NCBI GenBank assembly: GCA_017555085.1
Contig: JAFZHD010000028.1
Location: forward strand, 16,495 to 80,494
Length of the DNA stretch: 64,000 nt
Origin: Muribaculaceae bacterium
GTDB lineage: Bacteria; Bacteroidota; Bacteroidia; Bacteroidales; Muribaculaceae
Direction: 5' to 3'
Shown here: positions 9,373 to 18,500 of the stretch, in pieces
Layout of the letters: each line of letters opens with the position of its first letter
Numbering within the stretch: position 1 is the stretch's first letter
Notes under the pieces: model-generated
Told to the model about the DNA's origin: nothing
Database searches by the model: none
What the model saw: the letters and a program-made list of their open reading frames with translations, nothing else
Made by a program: the position numbers and the translations under genes

Positions 9373-9864
9373 ATGAAGAAAACAATGACAATCATTGCCA
9401 TCTTCGCTGTTTTCTTGGTTTCGGTAGCGGCCTATACTGATAAGGCAGTTGATGCATCACAAGGCTATACCGCGCCGATTTTCTCGATTGGTCAAGGCGA
9501 AAATAAAATGTCGCTCGACCAGATGAAAGGCAAATATGTGTTGCTCACTTTTTGGGCATCAAGCGATGCAAAATCGCGCATAGCATGTCAGCAGTATTCA
9601 TCATTTACTCGCGAAAATCAACAGGAAAACGAGTTCTGTCACATTTCGGTCAATTTTGACCGTAGCGAAACACTCTTCAAAGAGATTGTTAGGCGCGACA
9701 AACTGCAAGCGGAGACGCAATATTTTGCGCAAGGCGATAAGGCAAGCCGATTGAAGGCTGATTATCAACTTGAAAACGGATTCAACACTTACTTGATTGA
9801 CCCGCAAGGGCGCATTGTGGCAAAGAATCCATCAACACAGCACTTGAACGAGATTTTTAAGTAA
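9373..9864 (+). CDS. Thioredoxin-fold exported protein lacking the CxxC active site
   Basis: Start chosen at ATG 9373 (MKKTMTIIAIF), which gives a signal peptide or anchor and 163 residues. The upstream extension in the same frame has no protein-like character. The core KGKYVLLTFWAS is the AhpC/TSA-thioredoxin strand that normally leads into WCGPC, but here the sequence runs SSDAKSRIAC, so only one Cys remains at that place. The later NFDRSETLFKEIVRRD, Y(Q)LENGFNTYLIDPQGRIV and ending match the fold. It is probably periplasmic. Without the paired Cys it is unlikely to be a standard disulfide reductase and may be a binding or structural homologue. Confidence 0.75.
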   Translation: MKKTMTIIAIFAVFLVSVAAYTDKAVDASQGYTAPIFSIGQGENKMSLDQMKGKYVLLTFWASSDAKSRIACQQYSSFTRENQQENEFCHISVNFDRSETLFKEIVRRDKLQAETQYFAQGDKASRLKADYQLENGFNTYLIDPQGRIVAKNPSTQHLNEIFK

Positions 9865-9874
9865 CTGATTTTAT

Positions 9875-9906
9875 GACCTTCCCCATTTTGGGCGAAGGTC
9901 TTTTTT
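9875..9906 (+). terminator. Terminator after the redoxin-like gene
   Basis: The GACCTTC/GAAGGTC stem is extended by CCC/GGG and followed by TTTTTT on the plus strand. Confidence 0.85.
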
Positions 9907-9943
9907 GTTTGTAAAGTAGGTGTGGAATTAAGCGAACCGGCTG

Positions 9944-12412
9944 TTACATCGGGTCGACATCATAATATATCATCATGCCTTTCATGCGCGGGTCTTGGTG
10001 CATTTGCTCATAGGTGGCACGCAAAATTTCTTTGACCTTTTTCATTGATGCGTTAGTCTCGACTTTGAGCATGATTTTGCGAATAAATAGAGACTGAATG
10101 CGAGAAATATATGGCTCTTCGGGCCCGAAAACACGATTGCCAAACAGTTCGCGCAAGCGATTGCTGTATATCACCGAGATTTCCGATAATATCGCGCTGT
10201 CGCGGTGTTTCAGATAGATGTCGATGATGCGAGTAAAAGGCGGGTAGTGATATTGTTGTCGCTCCTGTATCTCCATATTGTAATGGCTCATATAGTCGTG
10301 GTTGACCAGGTGGGTGATTACGGGGTGCTGCGGTTGAGTCGTTTGCACGGCCACAGTACCTTGTGTATTGCGGCGTCCTGCGCGTCCTGCCACTTGTTCA
10401 AGCATATTGAAAGCGCGCTCGGTTGCTCTGAAATCGGGGAAGTTGATGATTGAGTCGGCGTTGACGATGCCTACAAGACTCACGCCGTCAAAGTCAAGAC
10501 CTTTTGTTACCATTTGTGTGCCGACAAGTATCTGTGACTTTCGTTTTGAAAAATCATCGATGATATTGGCATATCCGTCTTTATTGCGAGTGGTGTCAAG
10601 GTCCATTCGCGCGATTTTATAGTCGGGGAACATTGTTTCCACTTCATCTTCAACGCGTTCGGTGCCATAGCCGAGGGTGTCAACTCCAGGCTCTTTACAG
10701 GCAGGGCAGATGGTGGGTTGTGGATAGGTTGAGCCGCAATAGTGGCAAACGAGTTGGTTCCAACGACGGTGGTAGGTGAGTGATACATCGCAGTGCTCAC
10801 ATTTAGGCACCCAACCGCATTGCTTGCATCGTGCCATTGGGGCATATCCTCGACGATTGAGGAAGAAAATAACCTGCTCGCCACGGTTGAGTGCTTCGTG
10901 GGCGAGTGTTGTGGTAGTTGAGTCAAATGTGCCTATGGCTGTTTTCTTGCGGCGCGAGAGGGCCATGTCAATTACTTTGATTTCGGGTAATTGCACTCCT
11001 TCATATCGTTCGCTAAGTGTAACAAGCCCATATTTGCCAGAGGTGGCCTTGTAATATGTTTCGATTGATGGTGTTGCGCTGCCGAGCAATGTTTTGGCTC
11101 CGTGCATTGAAGCGAGGACGATGGCAAGGTCGCGGCCGTTGTAACGAGGTGCGGGGTCTTGCTGCTTGTAACTCGACTCATGCTCTTCGTCAACAATGAC
11201 AAGCGAGAGATTGCTGAATGGCAAAAATAGCGATGAGCGCGCGCCTATAACCACACAAGGCTCATTGTTTTCTAGCAATTTTTTCCATATATCAACACGC
11301 TCGTTGTCTGAGAATTTTGAGTGGTAGATTATGACCTTGTCGCCAAACACGCGTTGCAATCGTCGTGTGAGTTGGGTTGTAAGTGCGATTTCCGGCACAA
11401 GATATAGCGCTTGGCCTTTGCGACGCATTATAAAATCGATGAGATGGATATATATCTCGGTTTTGCCGCTTGAAGTTACGCCATGAAGTAATGTCACACT
11501 TTTGTCGTTAAAGCACTCGTGAATTTGGTTGAGTGCAACCGTTTGAGCTGGGCTGAGCGAGGGAACGCTGCCGGCAACCGCTCCCGAGTATTTGAAACGG
11601 TTGATTTCTTTGCGGTATATTTCTACAATACCTTTGTCGGCCATGGCTTTGATGATGGAGTTGGTTACGCCTGAGCGTTGTGTTACCTCATCGCGCGTAA
11701 CCTCTTTGATAGGCTCGCTGTGGCGGGCAAAAGCGCTTAACTCAATCAATGCCAATAGGGCGGTTTCTTGTTTCTTTGCCCCTTTGACAGCGGTAAACAG
11801 TTTCTCAATCTCGATGCTGTTGTTGCGGTCGGCAAGAATCTTTACATAAGTTTCCTTGCGAGATGTATATCGTTCAACAAGTTTTTCCGAGATTATGATA
11901 GCCTCTTTTTCAAGCAGTCGGTTGGCAAGCGCAACAATGTTTTTGAATCCCGTTTTCTTTTCGATTTCGGTGGGTGTCATGCGTCCGGAGTGGTCGAGCA
12001 GTTGGCACACCATTGTTTCGCGTTCGTTTAATCTGTTTTCGGGGTCTTCTTCAAAGTCGCGGTTTAATTCGAGGAATGTCTCGCTCTCCACTTTAAGACT
12101 GGCTGGCAGAGCTGCTTTGAATACATCGCCCATTGTGCATAGATAATACTCGGCCGCCCATTCCCATAGTTTTAGTTGCGGGTGCTTGATGATAGGGTGG
12201 TTGTCAAGTATTTTTGCAATGTCTTTAACCTCATAACCTGTGGGGGCAATGGGAGTTAATGCCGCTACGATGCCGGTGTAAAATTTCTTATTGCCAAATG
12301 GTACGATTACGCGATAGCCCACATTGACCAATCCTATCATATCCTCCGGGATATGGTAGGTGAATGTGCCATAAAGCGGCAAGGGGAGTATTATTTCGGC
12401 ATATTGCTGCAT
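9944..12412 (-). CDS. priA: Primosomal protein N' (replication restart helicase)
   Basis: An 822-residue 3'-5' DNA helicase that reloads the replisome at stalled forks. The N-terminal 3' DNA-binding domain covers about residues 1-105, followed by Walker A GVTSSGKTE at 311-319, the DEEH box with SYKQ, two zinc-binding Cys clusters (CKQCGWVPKCEHC and CHYCG...CPAC), and the C-terminal helicase motifs GTQMVTKGLDF and QVAGRAGR. Length and order are canonical. It starts 11 bases after the stop of the small membrane protein gene and is probably transcribed with it. Confidence 0.97.
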   Translation of the reverse strand: MQQYAEIILPLPLYGTFTYHIPEDMIGLVNVGYRVIVPFGNKKFYTGIVAALTPIAPTGYEVKDIAKILDNHPIIKHPQLKLWEWAAEYYLCTMGDVFKAALPASLKVESETFLELNRDFEEDPENRLNERETMVCQLLDHSGRMTPTEIEKKTGFKNIVALANRLLEKEAIIISEKLVERYTSRKETYVKILADRNNSIEIEKLFTAVKGAKKQETALLALIELSAFARHSEPIKEVTRDEVTQRSGVTNSIIKAMADKGIVEIYRKEINRFKYSGAVAGSVPSLSPAQTVALNQIHECFNDKSVTLLHGVTSSGKTEIYIHLIDFIMRRKGQALYLVPEIALTTQLTRRLQRVFGDKVIIYHSKFSDNERVDIWKKLLENNEPCVVIGARSSLFLPFSNLSLVIVDEEHESSYKQQDPAPRYNGRDLAIVLASMHGAKTLLGSATPSIETYYKATSGKYGLVTLSERYEGVQLPEIKVIDMALSRRKKTAIGTFDSTTTTLAHEALNRGEQVIFFLNRRGYAPMARCKQCGWVPKCEHCDVSLTYHRRWNQLVCHYCGSTYPQPTICPACKEPGVDTLGYGTERVEDEVETMFPDYKIARMDLDTTRNKDGYANIIDDFSKRKSQILVGTQMVTKGLDFDGVSLVGIVNADSIINFPDFRATERAFNMLEQVAGRAGRRNTQGTVAVQTTQPQHPVITHLVNHDYMSHYNMEIQERQQYHYPPFTRIIDIYLKHRDSAILSEISVIYSNRLRELFGNRVFGPEEPYISRIQSLFIRKIMLKVETNASMKKVKEILRATYEQMHQDPRMKGMMIYYDVDPM

Positions 12413-12423
12413 AGGGTAGAGAT

Positions 12424-12825
12424 CTATTGAGTCTGAATGTTAATGATATTTGATGCTCGTTCCAAGTCTTTGCGGTAAACTTGCACTTGCACTGTTGTTG
12501 AATCATTGCCTGTTTTTGCATATAATGGGCAATCACTTTCAACTACTATTGCGTCAATGAAGTTTTCTTTAAGTTTGTTGCATATAGTTTCGGCACTTTC
12601 TTTGTCGGGGTATTGTGCAACCACTTCAAGGTAATGAACGCGAGTTTTGGCGAGTTCCGACTCTTGGCGCGACCGAGAATATAATTCGTAGCAAAACCAA
12701 CCAATGGTTAAAAATAATGTTGTTTCGTCTAATATGAGTTTGTCATAAACAATATAATTAAGTGTCACCATACATGCGAAAAATATAGTGGCACTAATCA
12801 GGGATCGTAAAATGAATTTAGTCAT
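12424..12825 (-). CDS. Small two-helix membrane protein upstream of priA
   Basis: A 133-residue protein with two N-terminal hydrophobic helices (about residues 8-27 and 34-48) and a soluble C-terminal domain (YLEVVAQYPDKESAETICNK...). The soluble part has the pattern of a DUF2007-like signal-transducing fold, in which a short beta strand, helix and strand compare cellular signals. I do not recognise a named family with confidence. It is the first gene of an operon with priA. Confidence 0.6.
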   Translation of the reverse strand: MTKFILRSLISATIFFACMVTLNYIVYDKLILDETTLFLTIGWFCYELYSRSRQESELAKTRVHYLEVVAQYPDKESAETICNKLKENFIDAIVVESDCPLYAKTGNDSTTVQVQVYRKDLERASNIINIQTQ

Positions 12826-12894
12826 AATCTGCTTGTAATTGCTTGTTGTTTAGACTGTTTGCTGGATTAGGCGTTTGAAATGTTTTGTCTAATG

Positions 12895-12925
12895 CAAAGT
12901 TAATGAATTAAAGTTTAAAAGTCAA
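12895..12925 (-). promoter_or_regulatory. Promoter for the membrane protein-priA operon
   Basis: On the minus strand TTG (12923-12925), a 20-base gap and TAACTTTG (12895-12902) match the Bacteroidetes consensus. It lies about 70 bases upstream of the first start codon. Confidence 0.7.
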
Positions 12926-13087
12926 TTCAAATGTGGTAATAAAATTGATGGTGTAGAAAAAATCAAGAGTTAAATAGTGTTGAATTTGTGCTGCTGATTA
13001 AACCCGACGCCATTATGTGAGTCATAACTACAAAATCCAATGATTTGCAAATCAAGAAATAACTTACAAACTAAATCTACAATAAAG

Positions 13088-13615
13088 ATGAAAAAGACTA
13101 TTTTGACAATGATTGTAGCAGTTGCAACAATGTTCTCGTTCAGCTCAATGGCTCAATCACCCAAATGTGAAGGTAAGAAATGCGACAAAGCAATGTGTGA
13201 TAAAGCTCCCAAGTGTGAAATGGGAAGAGGCCAGCACAAACCCTGTCCCAATCCCTTTGAAGGTTTGAATCTCACTCCCGCGCAACAAGATAAGCTCAAA
13301 GCGATGGCTCCATGTGCTGGTAAGGAACAAAGTCAGGCTTGCAAACAAGAACAACGCCGTCATCGTCAAGCATGCGACTCAATCGCTCGTGCAGGACAAG
13401 AAAAATTCCTCGCTGATGTTAAGTCGGTTTTGACTCCCGAACAATATGTTCAGTTCCTTGAAAACATGGCAAAACAACCTCGTCCCGATATGATGAAAGG
13501 TCCCGGCCACGGGATGAAAAAAGGTTGTAAAGCCCACAAAGGTGATGCTTGTCCCCAAAAAGGTGGCTGCCCGAAGGCTCCCGACTGCAAAAAAGATTGC
13601 CCCAAAAAGAAATAA
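13088..13615 (+). CDS. Exported LTxxQ-type (Spy/CpxP-like) protein with Cys/Lys-rich tail
   Basis: Start at ATG 13088 (MKKTILTMIV), giving 175 residues with a signal peptide ending in SMAQ. Two LTPxQ motifs (LNLTPAQQDKLKAM and SVLTPEQYVQFLENM) are diagnostic of periplasmic Spy/CpxP-like helical proteins. It is unusual in having many Cys-x(3-6)-Cys pairs flanked by Lys at both ends (KCEGKKCDKAMCDKAPKC near the N-terminus; CKAHKGDACPQKGGCPKAPD at the C-terminus), with His and Met nearby, which suggests metal binding or redox buffering. This is an inference. It is monocistronic, with a terminator behind it. Confidence 0.8.
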   Translation: MKKTILTMIVAVATMFSFSSMAQSPKCEGKKCDKAMCDKAPKCEMGRGQHKPCPNPFEGLNLTPAQQDKLKAMAPCAGKEQSQACKQEQRRHRQACDSIARAGQEKFLADVKSVLTPEQYVQFLENMAKQPRPDMMKGPGHGMKKGCKAHKGDACPQKGGCPKAPDCKKDCPKKK

Positions 13616-13633
13616 AATCAACGATTAGTAAAG

Positions 13634-13670
13634 AAAAACCGGAGTTGCAATTAAGCGACTCCGGTTTTTT
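13634..13670. terminator. Bidirectional terminator between LTxxQ gene and DUF4301 gene
   Basis: AAAAACCGGAGT and ACTCCGGTTTTTT form the stem. A and T runs on either side let it serve both convergent genes. Confidence 0.9.
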
Positions 13671-13693
13671 ATGTGATGTTTTGTCAGTCGGGA

Positions 13694-15217
13694 TTATTGT
13701 TGATGAGCGTCACGCAACAAGTCGTTAACTGTCTTCACGGGGTTGAAAGTTTCAATCGGAACTTCAATGAAGATAGTGTTCCAATTGCTCATCGCACCAT
13801 TCCAAAGACCAGGTAATTCAAGTGCACGCAACTCTTTGCCGTGAAGTGATTTAGATGAAATGAAGCCGGTGTTGGCATCAACATATTCGGGCAAGTTGAA
13901 TTTGTTGCCGTCAATATCTTTGATGTAGCAAACCAAGTCAACGGGGTTGAAGTGAGTTGCTTGTGCCACCATGGCTTTGTATTCCTCGTTTGCGGGGTCG
14001 ATTTGGTGACTTTCAAGGATTTGGGGCGAAGATGAACCGTCTTGGTTGTAAGCAATGTATGGGCCCCCGCCAGGTTCGCCTTCGTTTTTCACCATGCCAC
14101 ACACGCGCAAGGGGCGATTGAGTTTTTCTTTGATGTAAAGCACGAGTTCAGAATCGTCGAGAGTTTTCATCTTCGCGTCACGCACATTGAGCACTTGGTG
14201 CAAGAATGCAATCATGTCGCGCAAATCTTCCATATCGTAGTTGCCGCTCTCGATTTTGCGCATGAACTTTTCAATCATGTCGTGAGCATGAATGAGGTAG
14301 CCGGCAATAACTTGTTTGTATTGGCAAGTTGCACCACGACGAGAATCGGGAACAACATTGTCGATGTTTTTAATGAATACGACTTCGGCGTCGATGTCGT
14401 TGAGGTTTTCGATGAGTGCACCGTGGCCGCCGGGACGGAATACGAGGCTGTCGTTTTCTTTGAACAAAGTGTTGTCGGGATTAACGGCAACAGTGTCGGT
14501 CGAAGGTTTTTGTTCCGACATTGAGATGTTGAATTTCACGCCCATGCGTTGTTCGCAGTCGGGAACAACTGCTTCAAGTTTTTTCTTGAACAATTCGCGG
14601 TGGTTGGTTGATACAGTGAAATGGAGGTTAACTTTGCCATTGAGTTGAGCGGCAGTTTGAGCACCTTCAACCAGTTGTTCTTCAACTGGAGTGCGTGTAG
14701 CATCATCATATTTGTGGAAAGTAAGCAAGCCTTTGGGGAGGTTGCCATAGTTCATGCCTTTTTCGCTGATGATAGTGTTGATGACATCTTTATAGCGATG
14801 CTCGTCAATTAGATCGTCAACGCTTTTGTGATAAATATCGCGACATAGATCGTCAAGTTCGCCATAGAATGCGAGGTTGTGAATGTTTTCAATCAATTCG
14901 GCTACATCTGAACCTTCGGTGGGAACATCGTCTTTGCCGTCAACAAATGAGAATAAAGCCTTGAACATGCGTGAAGCAGCACCCGAGGCGGGAACAAACT
15001 TGCACACCTTGCCTCCATCGGCAAGGTATTGTTGCCAACGGTCAACAACTTGATTTTGTTCATCGGCAGTGAGGCGAATAATGCCCGAGCCGATAGTGGC
15101 CGAACCTGCGAGTTTGAGGTAGGGGAAGCCAGTTTTGAAACGGTCGATTTGAGCGTTAAGTTCTTCTTGAGAAATACCTTTCTCTTCGAGAGTTTTTAAG
15201 TCTTGAGGTGTTAGCAT
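13694..15217 (-). CDS. DUF4301 family protein
   Basis: A 507-residue cytoplasmic protein of the DUF4301 family, found mainly in Bacteroidetes and of unknown function. The N-terminal third contains KFVPASGAASRMFK, which resembles the nucleotide-sugar pyrophosphorylase loop, and a later FRPGGHGALIENLND segment that also fits a nucleotidyltransferase-like fold. No signal peptide or membrane helix is visible. It stands alone. A TATCTTTG -7 box at 15254-15261 on the minus strand is a candidate promoter. Confidence 0.8.
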   Translation of the reverse strand: MLTPQDLKTLEEKGISQEELNAQIDRFKTGFPYLKLAGSATIGSGIIRLTADEQNQVVDRWQQYLADGGKVCKFVPASGAASRMFKALFSFVDGKDDVPTEGSDVAELIENIHNLAFYGELDDLCRDIYHKSVDDLIDEHRYKDVINTIISEKGMNYGNLPKGLLTFHKYDDATRTPVEEQLVEGAQTAAQLNGKVNLHFTVSTNHRELFKKKLEAVVPDCEQRMGVKFNISMSEQKPSTDTVAVNPDNTLFKENDSLVFRPGGHGALIENLNDIDAEVVFIKNIDNVVPDSRRGATCQYKQVIAGYLIHAHDMIEKFMRKIESGNYDMEDLRDMIAFLHQVLNVRDAKMKTLDDSELVLYIKEKLNRPLRVCGMVKNEGEPGGGPYIAYNQDGSSSPQILESHQIDPANEEYKAMVAQATHFNPVDLVCYIKDIDGNKFNLPEYVDANTGFISSKSLHGKELRALELPGLWNGAMSNWNTIFIEVPIETFNPVKTVNDLLRDAHQQ

Positions 15218-15425
15218 AATGGTATTATGTTGTTAAATTGTTTTTCTAAACCCCAAAGATAATAAAATTATCTCTTATGGTTATAAAACCAGCCCTAAAT
15301 TCTCTAAATAAATCAATGCTAATCGCTATATCACACTGAATGTGATTTTTAGTGTGGCATTTTCTTGTAAAAATAAGTAGTAACTATTCAAAAATTGGGG
15401 GATAAAACAATTGGTGTGTTTTTAT
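15218..15425. other. Intergenic spacer without a visible gene
   Basis: This AT-rich stretch holds the likely DUF4301 promoter (15254-15261). I see no further ORF or RNA-like structure before the helicase terminator. Confidence 0.5.
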
Positions 15426-15471
15426 GAAAAAATCACATCATTGACAGCTGCAAGCATAGTCAATGATGTGA
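15426..15471 (-). terminator. Terminator of the large helicase gene
   Basis: TCACATCATTGAC and its exact complement form a 13-base stem around a 13-base loop, followed by TTTTTT on the minus strand. It lies 48 bases after the stop codon. Confidence 0.85.
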
Positions 15472-15518
15472 TATGAAATAGTGATTAATCAGTGGAAAAT
15501 TAATGTTTTAGACTGTGT

Positions 15519-18500
15519 CTATGACAGTTTGTGGCGTTCTCCGTCAAGTTTAATCAAATTGATGGAAAGAGCAAGGTCAATGCCTCGTTTCATTGAGGCG
15601 TGAACATTGTCTCTCACGCACGCGTAGCCAAATAGTCGGGCCGTTTCGCTGATTAGTCCGTCTTCGTCTATGGCAAATTGCTCTTTGATCACTTGCAAAA
15701 CTGCTTGTGTTACCTCTTCAGGAGCAATATCCAAGGCCTCTCTTCCCGAAGCCATGCGGTATTCCGAGTAGTTATCACGCTGTTCCTGACTCTTCCAAAA
15801 GAAGATATCGTCGGTTCCGCTTGTAACCAAATTCATGTCTTTGAAAACTTCTGTGAGGTACGCATTGATGCGAACGCCGTTGCGACTAATGTCATAACTG
15901 TTCAATAGTCGTTTTATTAGGAAACGGCGACTGATAGGAGCCTCTGCTTCAATAATGGTCTGAATGTCATTCACAACCGAGTCGGTGTAGTAGCCTTGTG
16001 AGAACATGGCCGAATCGGCATGACGAACAGATAATTCGGCCGGAGTGTATTCGGTTGCGATAACTGCCGCCTCTTCAATAGTCGTGTTGTTTATCGGAGC
16101 CGGCTCTTCAACGATAGTTTCTTCATTGTTTTCATCATCAGTTGAATTTATACGCTCGATTTCACGGATAATGCCATTGAGTACATGTTCGGGAGTGTCC
16201 CACCATTCCAACGACCAAATATTGTATGTCCTCCAACCGAGCAAAGACAGAACGGAAGGAGTAGTCACATCACGGTCGTGAGCGGTGTTTGATGCAACAT
16301 AGTTGTATCCGTCACATAGTAAGCCCAATAGGTAGCGGTCGGGATTGGTCGGGTCAACGATGCCGATGTCAACGCGATATTCCGATGTGCCGATATTGGT
16401 GTTTACTGTGTGTCCTTTTGCTTTGAGAGCAGTGGCAACCGATTCGATAAATGCATCTTTTGTCTTTCGTTTGGTCCCGTATTCCATGTGCATCAATGCA
16501 ATGTTGCCTCGTTCGGCATAATCAAGGAATGATTTGAGACACTTCACGCCCTTGGCATTGGTGCGATAGAGGTCAATGTCATCGGCTTTAAGTGATGAGA
16601 ACACTTTCATTTCATATCTTGCACGCGAAACAGCAACATTTAGTCGTCGTTCGCCACCATCACGGTTGAGCGGACCGAAGTTCATGGCTACTTTGCCAAA
16701 TTGGTCGCGACCATACCCAATCGAGAATAGGATTACATCACGCTCGTCGCCTTGCACATTTTCCAAGTTTTTGATGAAGATTGGCTCATGCATTTTTGCA
16801 GCAACGGCTTCCAAATCAGAATTTTTACGCAACATATCGTTGAGCATATCTTCGATAAGTGTTTGCTGATTAACATTAAATGTTACAACGCCAATGCTTT
16901 GTGATGCAGTTTGCGGGTCTGATAGTCGATTTTGTATCTCTTTCACAACTGATTTTGCTTCCTCTTTGTTGTTGCGGCCTGTGCCACGATTGTATGTGCC
17001 TTTTACATACTCAAACGACACCTTTGTCGCCATATCGTCGTTAGATGGGAAAGTCATCAGCGAGTTTTTGTAAAAGATACGGTTGCTGAATGTTATAAGG
17101 CTTTCATGCTTGCTGCGGTAGTGCCACAATAGGTGTTTCTGTGACATGGAAAGAGCCAAGCAATCTTCAAGAATGCTCTCCAAATCTTCGCTTTCGGAGT
17201 GTTGTTCGCAGAAATTGTCAGCCATGAAGAAGTTGGTGGGCGGAAGTTGGTGCTCGTCGCCAACTATGATGGCGCTTTTACCGCGAGATATAGCGGCAAT
17301 AGCCTCGCAAGTAGGCATTTGCGAAGCCTCGTCAAAGACGATGAGGTCAAATTGCGGCCAATTAGCCCCAAGGTATTGCGAAACTGAAAGCGGACTCATG
17401 AGCATAGTCGGACACATTCTCGAAATAAGGTCGGGGATAGACTCAAATAGTTTGCGGATTGATACCCCTCGACAACCATTGCGAATGCACTTTTGTAAGT
17501 ATCCCACATCAGAACTTTGTGATGCTTCTTTGCGGAGTGCCGGTAGCATTTCGGTCATTCTCATTACGAGCTCTCGGTGGGTTATATTTTCAAACTCCTT
17601 GCACAGTTTGCGGAATCGTTTAATCTTATCCTCAAATAGTATTGATTGGAAGTATCCTAGCTCGTTGTTTTGTTCAATGTGATGGTTTGCACAATGTTTA
17701 TATACGCTCTTCAAGTATGCTTTTGCAATATCGCATGGCTTTGCATCGCCACTCTCAAACCATTCGACAATTATATTTATATTATTGTCGCTCATCTGTT
17801 TGCGTATGACATTATATCCTACTTTGCTGCGCAAGTTTATTATGTTGCTTTGCCAGCGTGTAAGAGCGTTTGAAAGCCATGCAAGCCAGTCGATGCCAGT
17901 TTGCGATAGTGTAGCCACCGCCATTTGTTCCAATGCCGAAACTTTTTCCAAGAGGTTGTTGTAGGTGCTGTTATAGTCTTTAAGCACCTTGTCGTTGATG
18001 CTTATGTCATTGGTGAGGGCAAGCACTATTTGAGGCCATATATCAGCGAGCAGAGATGCTGCCGATTTGAGTATGCTCAATCGGTTGTGATAAAAATGAA
18101 TTTGTTGAGCATCGGCATTTTTCAATTCGCGCTTGATGTTATATGATTTGTCAATGTATTCAATCAACTCGTCACACTCTTTTTGCAAACGATGTACGGT
18201 GTCAAGTTTTGTCAGTATGTCGGGCACTGTGGCGACATCAATGCGCTTACCGTTATGTGTGTGTGATGAGATAGTGTTAACTATGCTCCTTCGGTCAAGA
18301 TATTTTGCAAGAAACCACTTGTGCTCGGCAGCCATCCAACGCTGACGCAATGCTCTGTAATCAACATTGAGGAAATATTCATTAAAGCGGGTTAGTAGTT
18401 GGTGTTTTTCGTTGTCAAGTTGTTTCTTAAATTCAGTAAGTTCATGCAATGCTTTAAGCAAATCTTCTTTGATGTTTGCGATAAGATTGCTAGGGATTTC

